Positions 16,725 to 26,205 of a stretch of 64,000 bases of DNA are shown here, piece by piece. The stretch is from the NCBI RefSeq assembly GCF_003797125.1, contig NZ_RKKE01000008.1, forward strand, positions 1-64,000, written 5' to 3'. The translations under genes were made by a program, and so were the position numbers. How positions within the stretch are numbered: the stretch's first letter is position 1; every line of letters starts with the position of its first letter. Below the pieces are notes generated by a model. The model searched no databases. It was given only the letters and a program-made list of their open reading frames with translations, and was not told the DNA's origin. Source of the stretch: Shewanella frigidimarina (GTDB taxonomy: Bacteria > Pseudomonadota > Gammaproteobacteria > Enterobacterales > Shewanellaceae).

Positions 16725-18020
16725 TTAAAATGCAATATCGCCTTTGAGAGTGACAACCCATGCATCATTATTCTCGCTGATACCACCTGGATTATGTATG
16801 TACTGAATTTCAGGACGAATAGCAGAATACTTAGTCACTTGAAATTTGTAATAGCTAGCAATGACCGTCTCTGTTTCCTGAATAGGCATATAAAGAGCAT
16901 TATTGTCATTATAAAGTTGGGCGCTATCAGCCAAGCTATCATTCACATGCAGGTATTTAGCGGCTAAGCCCCATTTATCTGTCGGACGAGCAGCAAATGG
17001 ACCTTGATAGCTCACGCCTAATGCCAATGATTTATCAACACTAGTGATATCTTGATCGTTTAACGTCCCCATAAGGAACACACTAACACCGCGGGAAGAA
17101 TCACCATCTACAGCAGTAACCTGTTGCTCTGCAACAAAATAAGCGCCATCTTTACTGTCATGATGACGTGCTTTACCACCATCAATAATCAAGGGGTTAC
17201 CATCTTGATTGTAGTAAAGATCATCACCGCCAACGGTATCATGCCAATAACCCAGTTTATAAGTACCGGGTAATTCATTGAGGTTAGGCATCCAAGCAAG
17301 CTCTACAGGAATCGTCATTCCCAGAGTGCCATGAGGACTGCCTAAATTAAGATTCTGACTATTTTTAAGCCAGCTTGGGTTCATTTGGTAAACCCCGGTC
17401 TTTACATACCATTCTGGCGCTAGCTGATACTTGACAACACCCGCCCATTGGCTAATAGGCCAGTTGTAAACCGTAGAATTAACATTACCGAATTGGGAAC
17501 CACAGAATCCAAGATAAGCAAATTCGCATTGGAAAGCGCCAAATTCAGCACCAACATTCATACGGCCTAACTTAATATTGAGGTCGTCACTAAGCAGTTT
17601 TTGCTCATAATAAAACTCAGAAATACGGGTCACCCTACCGCGGCCAAACACTTCTATCGATTGCATTAACTGGCCGATTTCAGCTTTATCATTAATATTC
17701 TGGCTTTGCCCACCTCTATTGGTCAGTGCAAAGTGGAAGTTGGCATCGGACAAGTCTAATAATTTTTCAAGATCGAAGTTAACACCAAGAACGGTTTGAT
17801 CGGCATAACTAGTGGCATGATGTTGTCCACCTGTTAAGTTACCTCCGGTTTCAAAGGTATAACCTAAGCTAACGTCGATACCGGCATTATGAATCTGGCT
17901 ACGAATACCACCAATATCACCGAACAAATAGTTATCCGCGGAGAAATTGTCGGCTTGTACTGAACTACTGCAAATAAGTAACAACACTGAGGCTGTTGTG
18001 AGAGAATTTATACTTTTCAT
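16725..18020 (-). CDS. OprB-like carbohydrate-selective outer-membrane porin
   Basis: A 431-residue beta-barrel porin. A signal peptide ends near residue 23 (SSSVQA-DN) and the chain ends in phenylalanine (TLKGDIAF) as outer-membrane proteins do. Features of the OprB family include YLFGDIGGIRSQ at the start, the LGYTFETGGNLTGG strand, and the LNIKLGRMNVGAEFG / FCGSQFGNVNSTVYNWPISQW region. By family knowledge it admits sugars such as glucose. It lies immediately upstream of the PTS operon in the same orientation, so it probably supplies that transporter's substrate. Confidence 0.87.
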   Translation of the reverse strand: MKSINSLTTASVLLLICSSSVQADNFSADNYLFGDIGGIRSQIHNAGIDVSLGYTFETGGNLTGGQHHATSYADQTVLGVNFDLEKLLDLSDANFHFALTNRGGQSQNINDKAEIGQLMQSIEVFGRGRVTRISEFYYEQKLLSDDLNIKLGRMNVGAEFGAFQCEFAYLGFCGSQFGNVNSTVYNWPISQWAGVVKYQLAPEWYVKTGVYQMNPSWLKNSQNLNLGSPHGTLGMTIPVELAWMPNLNELPGTYKLGYWHDTVGGDDLYYNQDGNPLIIDGGKARHHDSKDGAYFVAEQQVTAVDGDSSRGVSVFLMGTLNDQDITSVDKSLALGVSYQGPFAARPTDKWGLAAKYLHVNDSLADSAQLYNDNNALYMPIQETETVIASYYKFQVTKYSAIRPEIQYIHNPGGISENNDAWVVTLKGDIAF

Positions 18021-18780
18021 TGAATACTTCTTTTAGTCAATTGGAAAGCGCAATGCATCGTCAAAAATAAATGCACTATTTGATATAGCAAAATCGTTAT
18101 TTTGTTTAAAAAAATAGTAATTACAAAACGAGAATACAGTAATAAATTTACACGCCAATCTGAATGTGTTGAATATGAGCGCGTGGTCTCATGTTGAAAA
18201 TTGCCACTGTTCTTTCAGACATGCTTGAATTTAGTTGGCTTTTAGTTTGCATAACAAACAGTGTTTCTAACGCAATATAGATTCTAGTGGGAGCACATAG
18301 ATGTACAGGATTGCCGACAATGGATGCGTTGGCAGAAAACTCACTTGGCAGGAGTGACAGGTGCTAGTAAGACGATATAGTCCAATATGAACACGGACTA
18401 ATAAGTAATAAGATGGAGCGATGGAGCGATGGAGTAATAGCGAGTTTGCGGTTAGGAGTACCACTTACAAATAATAATGCGCAACCTTACATCTGAGGCC
18501 ATATCATCATGCCAAAGTGTGGGTTTTAGTGTTCTTATTGCGGACGATATCGACTGATTAACATGAGCGATTAACTCACCAGCATAGGTAATAAAAGCAA
18601 CCATCTGAGTAGGTTCATCTAGCGATTTGATTCGTTTTTGAAGATGCTAATAACATCAACATTGCGCCATAATGTACATAAAATTGCACTCCAGCACTGT
18701 AACGAGTGAACAAAGACTCTACATTTGTATCGAAAGGTAGAGTCTTTATCGCGTAAAAATTTGTCGAAGCAGATATGAGA
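18021..18780. other. intergenic region with a coding-like relic
   Basis: No intact gene. On the minus strand from about 18640 to 18465 a frame without start codon reads QKRIKSLDEPTQMVAF, ITYAGELIAHVNQSISSAIR and LKPTLWHDDM before a stop, which looks like the remains of a protein I cannot identify. The remainder is AT-rich, with short GATGGAGC repeats near 18412-18435. Confidence 0.35.
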
Positions 18781-19470
18781 TTAATTAAACAGTAACGCAA
18801 ATAAAGGCGCAGTGATAACCATGGCAATACCAGTAAAAATCATGGTTAAGCTAGCAATAACACCTTCCTCCCGCCCCATTTGATTTGCTTTAGCTGCTCC
18901 AGCACCGTGTGCCGACGCACCGAGAGAAATCCCCCTCGCTAAACTGCTTTTTATGTTGGCGGCTTTAAAAAGGGGCTCACAAATCAACATTCCCATAATA
19001 CCTGTTACCAATACCAACATTGCGGTTAATTCAGGTATGCCGCCAAATGCACCTGTTGCTTCAATAGCAAACGGGGTTGATACCGATCTAACAATTAAAC
19101 TGTGAGACAGCTCTGACGGCATATTGGTGAAATGGATAATCAACCATGAAGATCCAACACCCAAACATAATCCAGATAATACGCCAACACTTATGGTTAA
19201 CGGATAACGTTTAATGAGTGCCCGTTCTCGATAAATGGGTACCGCAAATGCAATAGTGGCTGGGGCGAGCAAAGCAGGTAGCCAATGAGTAAACTGAAAG
19301 TAGTCGACTAATGGAATTTGAAATATAACCACAGTCGACAAAATGATAGTTGGCGCCAAGATAATAGGGGCAAACCAAATACGTTGTTGGCGTAAATAAA
19401 GCCGCTTGCTGATGTAATATCCTGCCAAGGTAAGTAATAAACAGAAAATGCCTAATAGTGAACCATTCAT
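18781..19470 (-). CDS. LrgB/CidB family membrane protein
   Basis: A 229-residue polytopic membrane protein of the LrgB/CidB family, proposed partner of LrgA/CidA in controlling murein hydrolase activity or, in other work, export of small metabolites such as pyruvate. The family core is clear: HSLIVRSVSTPFAIEATGAF, GGIPELTAMLVLVTGIMG, ARGISLGASAHGAGAAKA. It follows the lrgA-like gene by 35 bp and ends at 18781 shortly before the stop-rich spacer. It would be co-expressed with lrgA and controlled by the divergent LysR gene. Confidence 0.88.
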   Translation of the reverse strand: MNGSLLGIFCLLLTLAGYYISKRLYLRQQRIWFAPIILAPTIILSTVVIFQIPLVDYFQFTHWLPALLAPATIAFAVPIYRERALIKRYPLTISVGVLSGLCLGVGSSWLIIHFTNMPSELSHSLIVRSVSTPFAIEATGAFGGIPELTAMLVLVTGIMGMLICEPLFKAANIKSSLARGISLGASAHGAGAAKANQMGREEGVIASLTMIFTGIAMVITAPLFALLFN

Positions 19471-19505
19471 TTGGTGTATCCATTTTATCTAATGTTAAGG
19501 CGTTT

Positions 19506-19943
19506 TTATTTAAGCAGTGAACGCTGCAACGAAATGCTGTTTAGGCGTTGTTTACGTTCAAATTTAAATAACTTATCAACGATAAAAGCGGTTCCAACTA
19601 ACACGCTGGCACTGGCCAATAACATGCAAACAATCAACTCTGCACCATAACTTTCTAGCAATGACTCATATTTTGTAATGGCAACAACTGGAGGAATAAA
19701 AAATAATAGTAAATCGCCAATTAACCAGCTCGAACCTTGTTTGACGACTTTCTCAGGGATCCATCGGCAAGACAATAATATCAACAATACGCCGAGGCCA
19801 ATCACGCTTCCTGGAATAATCGAATGAACAGAATAAGCAACCCATTGACACAACCAAGCAAAGAAACATAGGCCGCTGACTTGGATGATTAAGGTTGTTT
19901 TGCACTTTAAAAAGGCACTATGACCAGTGAATAGAGATAACAT
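19506..19943 (-). CDS. LrgA/CidA family holin-like protein
   Basis: A 145-residue protein with four predicted membrane helices, of the LrgA/CidA family of holin-like proteins. Family signatures include IIPGSVIGLGVLLILLSC (about residues 43-60) and SSWLIGDLLLFFIPPVVA (about 72-89). It is the first gene of a pair with the lrgB-like gene. It is divergent from the LysR gene at 20044, the usual cidABR/lrgAB arrangement. Confidence 0.88.
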   Translation of the reverse strand: MLSLFTGHSAFLKCKTTLIIQVSGLCFFAWLCQWVAYSVHSIIPGSVIGLGVLLILLSCRWIPEKVVKQGSSWLIGDLLLFFIPPVVAITKYESLLESYGAELIVCMLLASASVLVGTAFIVDKLFKFERKQRLNSISLQRSLLK

Positions 19944-20043
19944 TTAGTTTCACGCAATGGTTATTTAGTTGATATGCGCAGTTTACCCTTGCTTAATTGA
20001 TAAAAAAAATGAATATTAATGATTGATTACATCACTTTTGGTT

Positions 20044-20961
20044 ATGACATTGGATCTTAAAGCACTGCACTATTTCACTGAGGTTGTTAATGCTGGCGGC
20101 TTCGCCAAAGCTTGTCATTCGGCATTTGTGACTCAACCAGCGCTATCAAAAGCGATACGCTTGCTGGAAGACGAGCTTGATATGATATTGCTAGAACGCG
20201 GAAAGCGTGGCTCGCAAATCAGGCTAACTGAAGCTGGGAAAGTGGTTTATCACCATGCATCAAAGTTAATGGAAGGCCGTCAACTTATGATGGCTGAACT
20301 CGACAGTTTACGAAATTTAAGTGGTGGCTCACTAAAATTGGGGTTAGCCCCATTAGGCAGTGCAGAGTTATTTGCTCCTGTGATAGCTCAATTTAGACAA
20401 CAATATCCTAGTATTGAGCTGCAATTATTGGTGCGCGGCGGTATAGAGCAAACGGCTGCCTTACACAAAGATGAAATAGAACTAGCGACAGGGATTATTG
20501 ATTTCGATGATGAGTTTTGTGGTATTCGCATTCGCAATGAGTCAATGGTGGTTGTATTGCCCGCAGGGCATAAGCTCGCGTGTAAAGAAACGTTACAGTT
20601 AAGTGAGCTTGATCAACTAGCACAAGTGATGTTTGAACCAGAATACGCCTTATATGAGCTAGTGCTTGAAGCTTGTGCCAAAGCGGGATTTAAACCCAAA
20701 AATATTACTCGAGTCAGTCATGCTGACTTTGGTATTGCACTGGTAGCGGCAGGGTCTGGAGTAATGATATTGCCCAAAATTATTGCTGAACGATACCGGG
20801 TCGAAGCGGTTGTTAATATTCCCTTAGCCAGTGAAGATTTACGCTGGGAGTTATCATTGTTTTGGCGTAAACAGAAACATTTATCATTTGCGGCTCAAGC
20901 AATGATAAAGCTTATTAAGCAGCATTTAAGTCAGCTAGAAAACAAACCTCGAAACGAATAA
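20044..20961 (+). CDS. LysR-family regulator, CidR-like
   Basis: A 305-residue LysR-type transcriptional regulator. The N-terminal winged HTH (about 1-60) reads LKALHYFTEVVNAGGFAKAC and TQPALSKAIRLLEDELDM; the effector domain follows (LKLGLAPLGSAELFAPVIA). I use the ATG at 20044 rather than the TTG at 20023, because MTLDLKALHYF aligns with family N-termini. It is divergent from lrgA with a 100-bp spacer, so it most likely controls the lrgAB pair. The inducer is unknown from the sequence. Confidence 0.87.
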   Translation: MTLDLKALHYFTEVVNAGGFAKACHSAFVTQPALSKAIRLLEDELDMILLERGKRGSQIRLTEAGKVVYHHASKLMEGRQLMMAELDSLRNLSGGSLKLGLAPLGSAELFAPVIAQFRQQYPSIELQLLVRGGIEQTAALHKDEIELATGIIDFDDEFCGIRIRNESMVVVLPAGHKLACKETLQLSELDQLAQVMFEPEYALYELVLEACAKAGFKPKNITRVSHADFGIALVAAGSGVMILPKIIAERYRVEAVVNIPLASEDLRWELSLFWRKQKHLSFAAQAMIKLIKQHLSQLENKPRNE

Positions 20962-21537
20962 ACCAGCATTACGGTTTAAGTTGCATTAGCCACTAAAACC
21001 AAACAAATCATTTTTAATCTAATACAGTAAAATCGCTAAATAACCGTTGCGATAATACGTTGATGAGAACTAATAATCCAAAAATATCGCTGTGAGTGAA
21101 TTTAATAATAAATCGGTTCTAGTTTGGTAAACATAACGATGTAATCAATATTGAAGTGTAAAAAATCATTGTGTCATTTCATTTTGCCTTTCATTAAATA
21201 TGTACACCTTAATTAGGCTTTACAATAAAAACCAAACCCAAACACTTTAAAAACAAAAAGCATCACTACTGTTAATTTTTACACACACTTAATTACATTG
21301 AATAATAACTTAATCATTAGTAAACATTCTTAATCAATTAATATAACAAACCGATATCGTCACAGTGACTACACTGCGTAAAACTTTGATTATCATTTTG
21401 TTTTTTTATGATGTATGAGAAAATAATCACATATTGAGGTGCTCTTTCTATCCTCACTCATACTCTAAGTTCAGCTGAAAGTAGTTGTATTTATATACGT
21501 ATTCCCATTCAACAAAATAGCAGTAGTAGCACTCCAT
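20962..21537. other. AT-rich intergenic region upstream of a chemoreceptor gene
   Basis: About 575 bp without a supported ORF. It presumably holds the promoter of the downstream chemoreceptor; no clear consensus pair was picked out. Confidence 0.5.
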
Positions 21538-23409
21538 ATGAATTCATATTCACTAAAGAAAAAGATATTATTATCGGTTGTACTCGCTCTCACGGTTGTC
21601 ATTATACTTTTATCGTGGCAAAGCTATTCCAGCCAAAAAAACTTACTATTAAAAAGTAGTGTCTATCAAGTAAGTCAACTTGGTAAGCAGCAAGCGTTGC
21701 GAATTGAAGGATGGTTAGCGGATCGACAGCGAGTTATCACCTCTGTAGCCACTAAAGTCGAAGGCGATACGCTAAATGCATTGCAGCAAGCACAAATCTC
21801 CGGAGATTTTCAGCTGACCTATTTCGGTAACAGTAATGGCGCAATGGTCGACTCAGATCCAAGTATTGACCGTACCAATTACGATCCAAGAACTCGTCCT
21901 TGGTACCATCAAGCGCAGCAAGCTCGTAGAGCAATTCTTACCAAACCTTATCTTGATGTCGCTTTTAATATATTAGTGGTGACGATGGCACAACCGACTC
22001 GTAATGGTGTCGTCGGTGGCGATGTATCAATTAGCAGTTTAGTCGATAGTATCAACGATATGTCACTACCGGCTAACGGTTATGCCATCATGATGCATAA
22101 AGACGGTACAGTCATTGCTTACAAAGACTCACGCAAGTTAATGGGCAAAATTACCGACATTGACGCTCAATTAAACAGCCAAAAGATTCAATTGAGTCGC
22201 CAGACAGAGCAATTGACGCCAGTCTATTTTGATACTGAAGGCAGAGACAAACTGTTATGGAGCGAAGAAATTCCAAACACAGATTGGCAACTCGTTTTTA
22301 TACTAGATAAGCAAACATTAGAGGCTCCACTGACTAATTTAATGCTAACTCAATTAGGATTAGCATTATTAGTATTGATTATCAGTGTGTTATCTATTTC
22401 ATGGCTGTTAAGTCTTTTACTTGGGCCATTAAGCCGAGTATCACAAGCCCTATCACGCATAGCAGACGGCAATGGTGATTTAACTCAACGTATTACAGTC
22501 GACAGTCAAGACGAAGTAGGCATGTTAGCAAACAGTTTTAACCGTTTTGTGAGTAGCCAACATCAGCTGATCAGTCATATACGTCAACTGGCGACCGAAC
22601 TAGATGTCGATGCAGAGCATAGTTTGCTTACCAATCAAACAACAGTTGAAGAGTTACAACGCCAGCAACAGGAAGTGGCAATGGTGGCCACTGCCGTCAC
22701 TGAAATGTCGAGCGCGACCCATGAAATTGCAGCCAATGCTGAAAGTACCGCTGCGGCAGCGCAACAATCAGCCCAAAGCAGTAGCCAAGGGAAAGGGTTG
22801 GTTGATAAAACTCGTACAACCATTAATTCATTGGCATCAGAGATCGATGAAACAACCACAGTGATTGGCGAGTTAAGTCGACATGCACAAGCTATTTCTA
22901 GCATTCTTACTACTATTCAGGGAATTGCAGAACAAACTAATTTATTGGCATTAAATGCGGCCATTGAGGCAGCACGTGCTGGCGAGCAAGGTCGTGGCTT
23001 TGCCGTAGTTGCAGATGAAGTTCGAGTGCTATCGCGCCGAACACAAGACTCTACTGCTGAGATTTACACCACCATTGAGACGTTGCAAAATACGACGAAA
23101 CAAGCCGTTAGCTTGATGGATAGCAGTAAAGCGTTAGCGAATAATAGTGTTGATGATGTTAACGCTGCAGCACAAGCTCTAGAAGAGATCACTCAAGCAG
23201 TAAATGTGATTTCGGATATGGCGGGACAAATAGCCATAGCAGCAGAAGAACAAACGCAAGTCACTAACGAAATCACTAAAAATACTGTCGCGATTAAAGA
23301 TGTCACCGATGAGATAACCTCATCTGCAATGACTCATTTAGACCAAGCAAAAATGCTCAAAGGCCGTGCAACCGATCTGAGTGATAAAGTCGCTACTTTC
23401 ATTTTGTAA
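21538..23409 (+). CDS. methyl-accepting chemotaxis protein with dCache sensor
   Basis: A 623-residue chemoreceptor. A membrane helix at about residues 10-29 and another at 272-292 bracket a periplasmic dCache-type domain (SDPSIDRTNYDPRTRPWYHQA, GDVSISSLVDSIN are typical Cache elements). A HAMP domain (LGPLSRVSQALSRIADGNGD) leads to a long coiled-coil signalling domain. Its CheA/CheW-binding tip is intact: IAEQTNLLALNAAIEAARAG followed by EQGRGFAVVADEVR. The ligand cannot be told; Cache receptors of this type often bind amino or organic acids. Single gene; the ATG at 21538 is well placed. Confidence 0.93.
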   Translation: MNSYSLKKKILLSVVLALTVVIILLSWQSYSSQKNLLLKSSVYQVSQLGKQQALRIEGWLADRQRVITSVATKVEGDTLNALQQAQISGDFQLTYFGNSNGAMVDSDPSIDRTNYDPRTRPWYHQAQQARRAILTKPYLDVAFNILVVTMAQPTRNGVVGGDVSISSLVDSINDMSLPANGYAIMMHKDGTVIAYKDSRKLMGKITDIDAQLNSQKIQLSRQTEQLTPVYFDTEGRDKLLWSEEIPNTDWQLVFILDKQTLEAPLTNLMLTQLGLALLVLIISVLSISWLLSLLLGPLSRVSQALSRIADGNGDLTQRITVDSQDEVGMLANSFNRFVSSQHQLISHIRQLATELDVDAEHSLLTNQTTVEELQRQQQEVAMVATAVTEMSSATHEIAANAESTAAAAQQSAQSSSQGKGLVDKTRTTINSLASEIDETTTVIGELSRHAQAISSILTTIQGIAEQTNLLALNAAIEAARAGEQGRGFAVVADEVRVLSRRTQDSTAEIYTTIETLQNTTKQAVSLMDSSKALANNSVDDVNAAAQALEEITQAVNVISDMAGQIAIAAEEQTQVTNEITKNTVAIKDVTDEITSSAMTHLDQAKMLKGRATDLSDKVATFIL

Positions 23410-23592
23410 GCAGCACTATTGGTTTATTGAAGGCTTATTGGTAGGTAGAAATACCTGCTCAGTTGATGTTAACAATTTAAATCTTTGGAGGTAAAAACGC
23501 GTAAGTTTTTACCCTAAAAGTTTACGGTAAACATCAACATAACAATAATGAAAGCAATAAGTCATACAAAGAGAAAAGCTATTAAGCAATAC

Positions 23593-23639
23593 ATCACTAT
23601 CTGCTAAGCATGTGCTGCACATACTTAGCAGATAGTGAT
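23593..23639. terminator. 47-bp near-perfect palindrome between convergent genes
   Basis: Two 23-base arms differ at one position around a single central T; the arm begins ATCACTATCTGCTAAG. It lies between the ends of the chemoreceptor (23409) and the SCO gene (23651), where a bidirectional terminator is expected, but no T-run follows on either side. Confidence 0.6.
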
Positions 23640-23650
23640 ATGGTATTACA

Positions 23651-24310
23651 TTACTGAGTACTCATGAGTAACTTCATATCAGTAATTAAATTGGTCACAG
23701 AGGTATTATTTAGGCCATTATAAATACCGCGAATATGCCTGTTTTTATCGACTAACACTAAGTTTTCGGTATGTAAAAAATCTTCATTACTCACAAACTC
23801 ACCTAAGTCTTCATTCGCAAAATAAGCATTGCGCGCTAATGCATAAATCTGATCTCGCTCGCCAGTCACTAAATGCCACTTTTGGGCTTCAATACCATTC
23901 TTCTGTGCATATTGCTTTAGCACTTTAACCGTATCGTTACCGGGTTGTATAGAGTGAGAAATGATAATGACATCGTCATCGTTCAAAAACTTACTTTGCA
24001 CTTTAGACAATTGTGAACGCATGCGCGGGCAAATGCCTGGACAACTGGTAAAGAAAAAACTCGCCACATAAATTTTATCTTTTACCGTATCCAGAGTCAC
24101 TGACTCGCCCTGTTGATCGGTAAAGTTAAATTCTGGAACTTGATGAAAATCAGCAAGCTCTGGGCTATCAGATTTAAACCAATGTGGGGTAAATTCAGCA
24201 CTGCCATAATAAGGTAGTTCAGCCAGTTCTTGCTCACCATGCGGTACTGCCATTGCAGGTATAATAAACACCACTGCGAATACTCTAATCAGATTCAATA
24301 ACATTTTCAT
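23651..24310 (-). CDS. SCO1/SenC family copper-binding redox protein
   Basis: A 219-residue SCO/SenC protein, a thioredoxin-fold copper chaperone or thiol reductase associated with assembly of the Cu(A) site of cytochrome oxidases. An N-terminal signal sequence or anchor (residues 1-22) exports it. The metal-binding cysteines are in SCPGICPRM (CxxxC) and the third ligand is the His in FLHTENLVLVDKNRHIRG. It overlaps the upstream MORN gene by 26 bp, the last of a three-gene overlapping operon. No oxidase gene is near in this window. Confidence 0.9.
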   Translation of the reverse strand: MKMLLNLIRVFAVVFIIPAMAVPHGEQELAELPYYGSAEFTPHWFKSDSPELADFHQVPEFNFTDQQGESVTLDTVKDKIYVASFFFTSCPGICPRMRSQLSKVQSKFLNDDDVIIISHSIQPGNDTVKVLKQYAQKNGIEAQKWHLVTGERDQIYALARNAYFANEDLGEFVSNEDFLHTENLVLVDKNRHIRGIYNGLNNTSVTNLITDMKLLMSTQ

Positions 24311-24869
24311 CTTCTAATCCTACACACATATTTGCACGTTTAAGGCCAAATACTCGGCCGTTAATATATTGATAATTACTATAAAGCTTACCGTTGCGAC
24401 GCCATGCTTGCTGCAGCCCAACTTCGAGTCCATTTTCGTAATTCATCTTTTTAAACAATTCACCCGTTGCATACCACTGCAGGGATACACCGTTCACTTT
24501 ACCTTGCAGGTAAACAGACTCTGATCGCATATTGCCATTACTCCACCAGCTTCTGGTTGTGCCCTCAAGCACACCAGCACGATAATTGGAGTCAAACGCA
24601 AGGGTGCCATTGTCAAACCATTGTTTTAGAAAACCGTCTCGTAATCCTTGTTCAAAGTGCGCTAATTTCGCCATTTTCCCATTAGGATAATAAGTAACCG
24701 CATCGCCGGTAAAAGACTCTTTTTGGTATAATCTCAAACCCGTTGTGCGCGAGATACTAATATGCTGACTCAAAACCGGTCCGCTTGGTGCAGCAAATAG
24801 CTGCACATACATCAGTAATCCGCCTAAAAAGACGACAAATAACATTGCCCCATATTTAGCGAATTGCAC
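24285..24869 (-). CDS. MORN-repeat exported or membrane-anchored protein
   Basis: A 194-residue protein with one N-terminal hydrophobic segment (about 7-27) and then six or so MORN-type repeats of the YwqK kind: YYPNGKMAKLAHFEQGLRDG, WFDNGTLAFDSNYRAGVLEG, WWSNGNMRSE, WYATGELFKKMNYENGLEVG. Such repeats form beta-hairpin solenoids; the function is unknown. The start is a GTG at 24869, chosen because the frame overlaps the upstream gene's stop by 14 bp. It sits between a YHYH lipoprotein and an SCO protein. Confidence 0.8.
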   Translation of the reverse strand: MQFAKYGAMLFVVFLGGLLMYVQLFAAPSGPVLSQHISISRTTGLRLYQKESFTGDAVTYYPNGKMAKLAHFEQGLRDGFLKQWFDNGTLAFDSNYRAGVLEGTTRSWWSNGNMRSESVYLQGKVNGVSLQWYATGELFKKMNYENGLEVGLQQAWRRNGKLYSNYQYINGRVFGLKRANMCVGLEDENVIESD

Positions 24870-25695
24870 TTGCTGTTCCTTGGTAATCGCCTGGGAACAA
24901 GATGTAATATGATCCTAAATAAAGCTCATTTTGAATGTGATAATGGTATTCAGCATCTTGAGCAAACTGAGTAATAGATGTGTGACCGCCTGATGCGTCT
25001 AAATCAGTTGGGTAAGTGCCTGTAGAGTTACACTTACGACCATACAAGAAAAACCCGTCTGCAATAACACCGATCAAATTGGAATCATCTTCAGAAAATG
25101 AGATAGGCTCTAAATGATAGTGATAACTTTGCGGTCCTGTATGTGCCCCGTTAAAATCAAGACTGCCAGCAGCGCCGTCAAGTGGAATACCAGGACCTTC
25201 TTCATCGTTATAAATAACCGCCCCACTCACTGCAATACCAATTGCCCCTAAACCCGTTGCAGAGGCTGATGTCGCTTGAGATGGGCTGATATCTACCGTT
25301 AACGTGTAAGTCCCCACAAAGTCATCAATGTAGCCGGGGGCCATTTTTGTGTAAGACGTCACGGTGGGTTCAACATGCAGTTTATTACTAGCAGACCAAT
25401 AAGGCGATGTATGGTTTGGCATACCATTGGTTTCAATAACGACTTTAGTGCCGCTGAGCACCACATTGACGTTGTTATCATCAAACTCATAGTACGCAGT
25501 ATGTAAAATGCCACAGCCTAAATCTTCTGTTCCCGTATCGATGCCAGTATCAGTTGAAGTATCGGTTGAACTGGTTGTATCGGCTACATCGGTGCTGTCT
25601 TCAGAACCGCCACAGCCTGTTAACCCCAAGGTTAATGCTAAGGTGATGGCAAGAGTAAGCGAACTTAAATTTGAAGGATGCATGTCATATCTCAT
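24856..25695 (-). CDS. YHYH-domain lipoprotein
   Basis: A 279-residue lipoprotein: signal peptide with lipobox LTGC (Cys at about residue 28), then a low-complexity linker rich in Thr, Ser and Asp (SSTDTSTDTGIDTGTED). The folded part has the YHYH motif twice (QSYHYHLEPISF and EYHYHIQNELYLG) and YGRKCNSTGTYP, as in the YHYH protein family. The His-rich motif suggests metal binding, which fits its operon with an SCO copper protein; this is inference. It is the first gene of the overlapping YHYH-MORN-SCO set. Confidence 0.82.
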   Translation of the reverse strand: MRYDMHPSNLSSLTLAITLALTLGLTGCGGSEDSTDVADTTSSTDTSTDTGIDTGTEDLGCGILHTAYYEFDDNNVNVVLSGTKVVIETNGMPNHTSPYWSASNKLHVEPTVTSYTKMAPGYIDDFVGTYTLTVDISPSQATSASATGLGAIGIAVSGAVIYNDEEGPGIPLDGAAGSLDFNGAHTGPQSYHYHLEPISFSEDDSNLIGVIADGFFLYGRKCNSTGTYPTDLDASGGHTSITQFAQDAEYHYHIQNELYLGSYYILFPGDYQGTASAIR

Positions 25696-25797
25696 AGGTG
25701 TAAATATAAGATAAAGCTTAACAATGAAATGTGCAGAAACTACGCAGAAATTATGAATAATCAGCAGTTTTGTATATACGAATGTTAATGAGGTTAA

Positions 25798-26043
25798 AAA
25801 GCCGCTTGGGATACCGTGGTGTGGTTTTCAGCAACGTTCATATATAAGCTTGGAGAAGTCGCTTGGTTTTCTGGTGTGGTTAAACAGCTTGGTGTCAATT
25901 TGATGATTTCAGTGATTATCTTTAGCTCCGGTTACGTATCAATGGAAGACTTGTGGGTAATGGGCTTTATTATGAGTGTTGTTAACTTAACTATTTGGGG
26001 TGTTGTCGGCGGACTTTGGTGGAAATTACTTGGTTACAGGTAA
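25798..26043 (+). pseudogene. remnant of a DASS-family anion:sodium symporter
   Basis: A frame without start codon reads AAWDTVVWFSATFIYKLGEV and AWFSGVVKQLGVN, which match a late transmembrane region of divalent anion:Na+ symporters. It then jumps to IIFSSGYVSMEDLWVMGFIM and WGVVGGLWWKLLGYR, the C-terminal end of the same family. The loop and helix between these parts, including the expected TPPNA motif, are missing, and nothing upstream is coding. This is a decayed gene with an internal deletion. Confidence 0.7.
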
Positions 26044-26205
26044 GATTGGGAGAAATAAAATCAGCCTGTGCTTAAGCCATATCGATAAAGCCAAAAATTG
26101 ATTAAGCCGAAAGTTAATTAAGCTCAAAATTGATTATATTAACGCTGACAAATAACATGAGTGATTTGTCAGCGTTAATCTGTCACCTTTTCACAAAACG
26201 AATAA

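Noticed and set aside
20023..20043. Longer LysR start at TTG
   Set aside because: The ATG at 20044 gives the family-like N-terminus; the seven extra residues have no counterpart.
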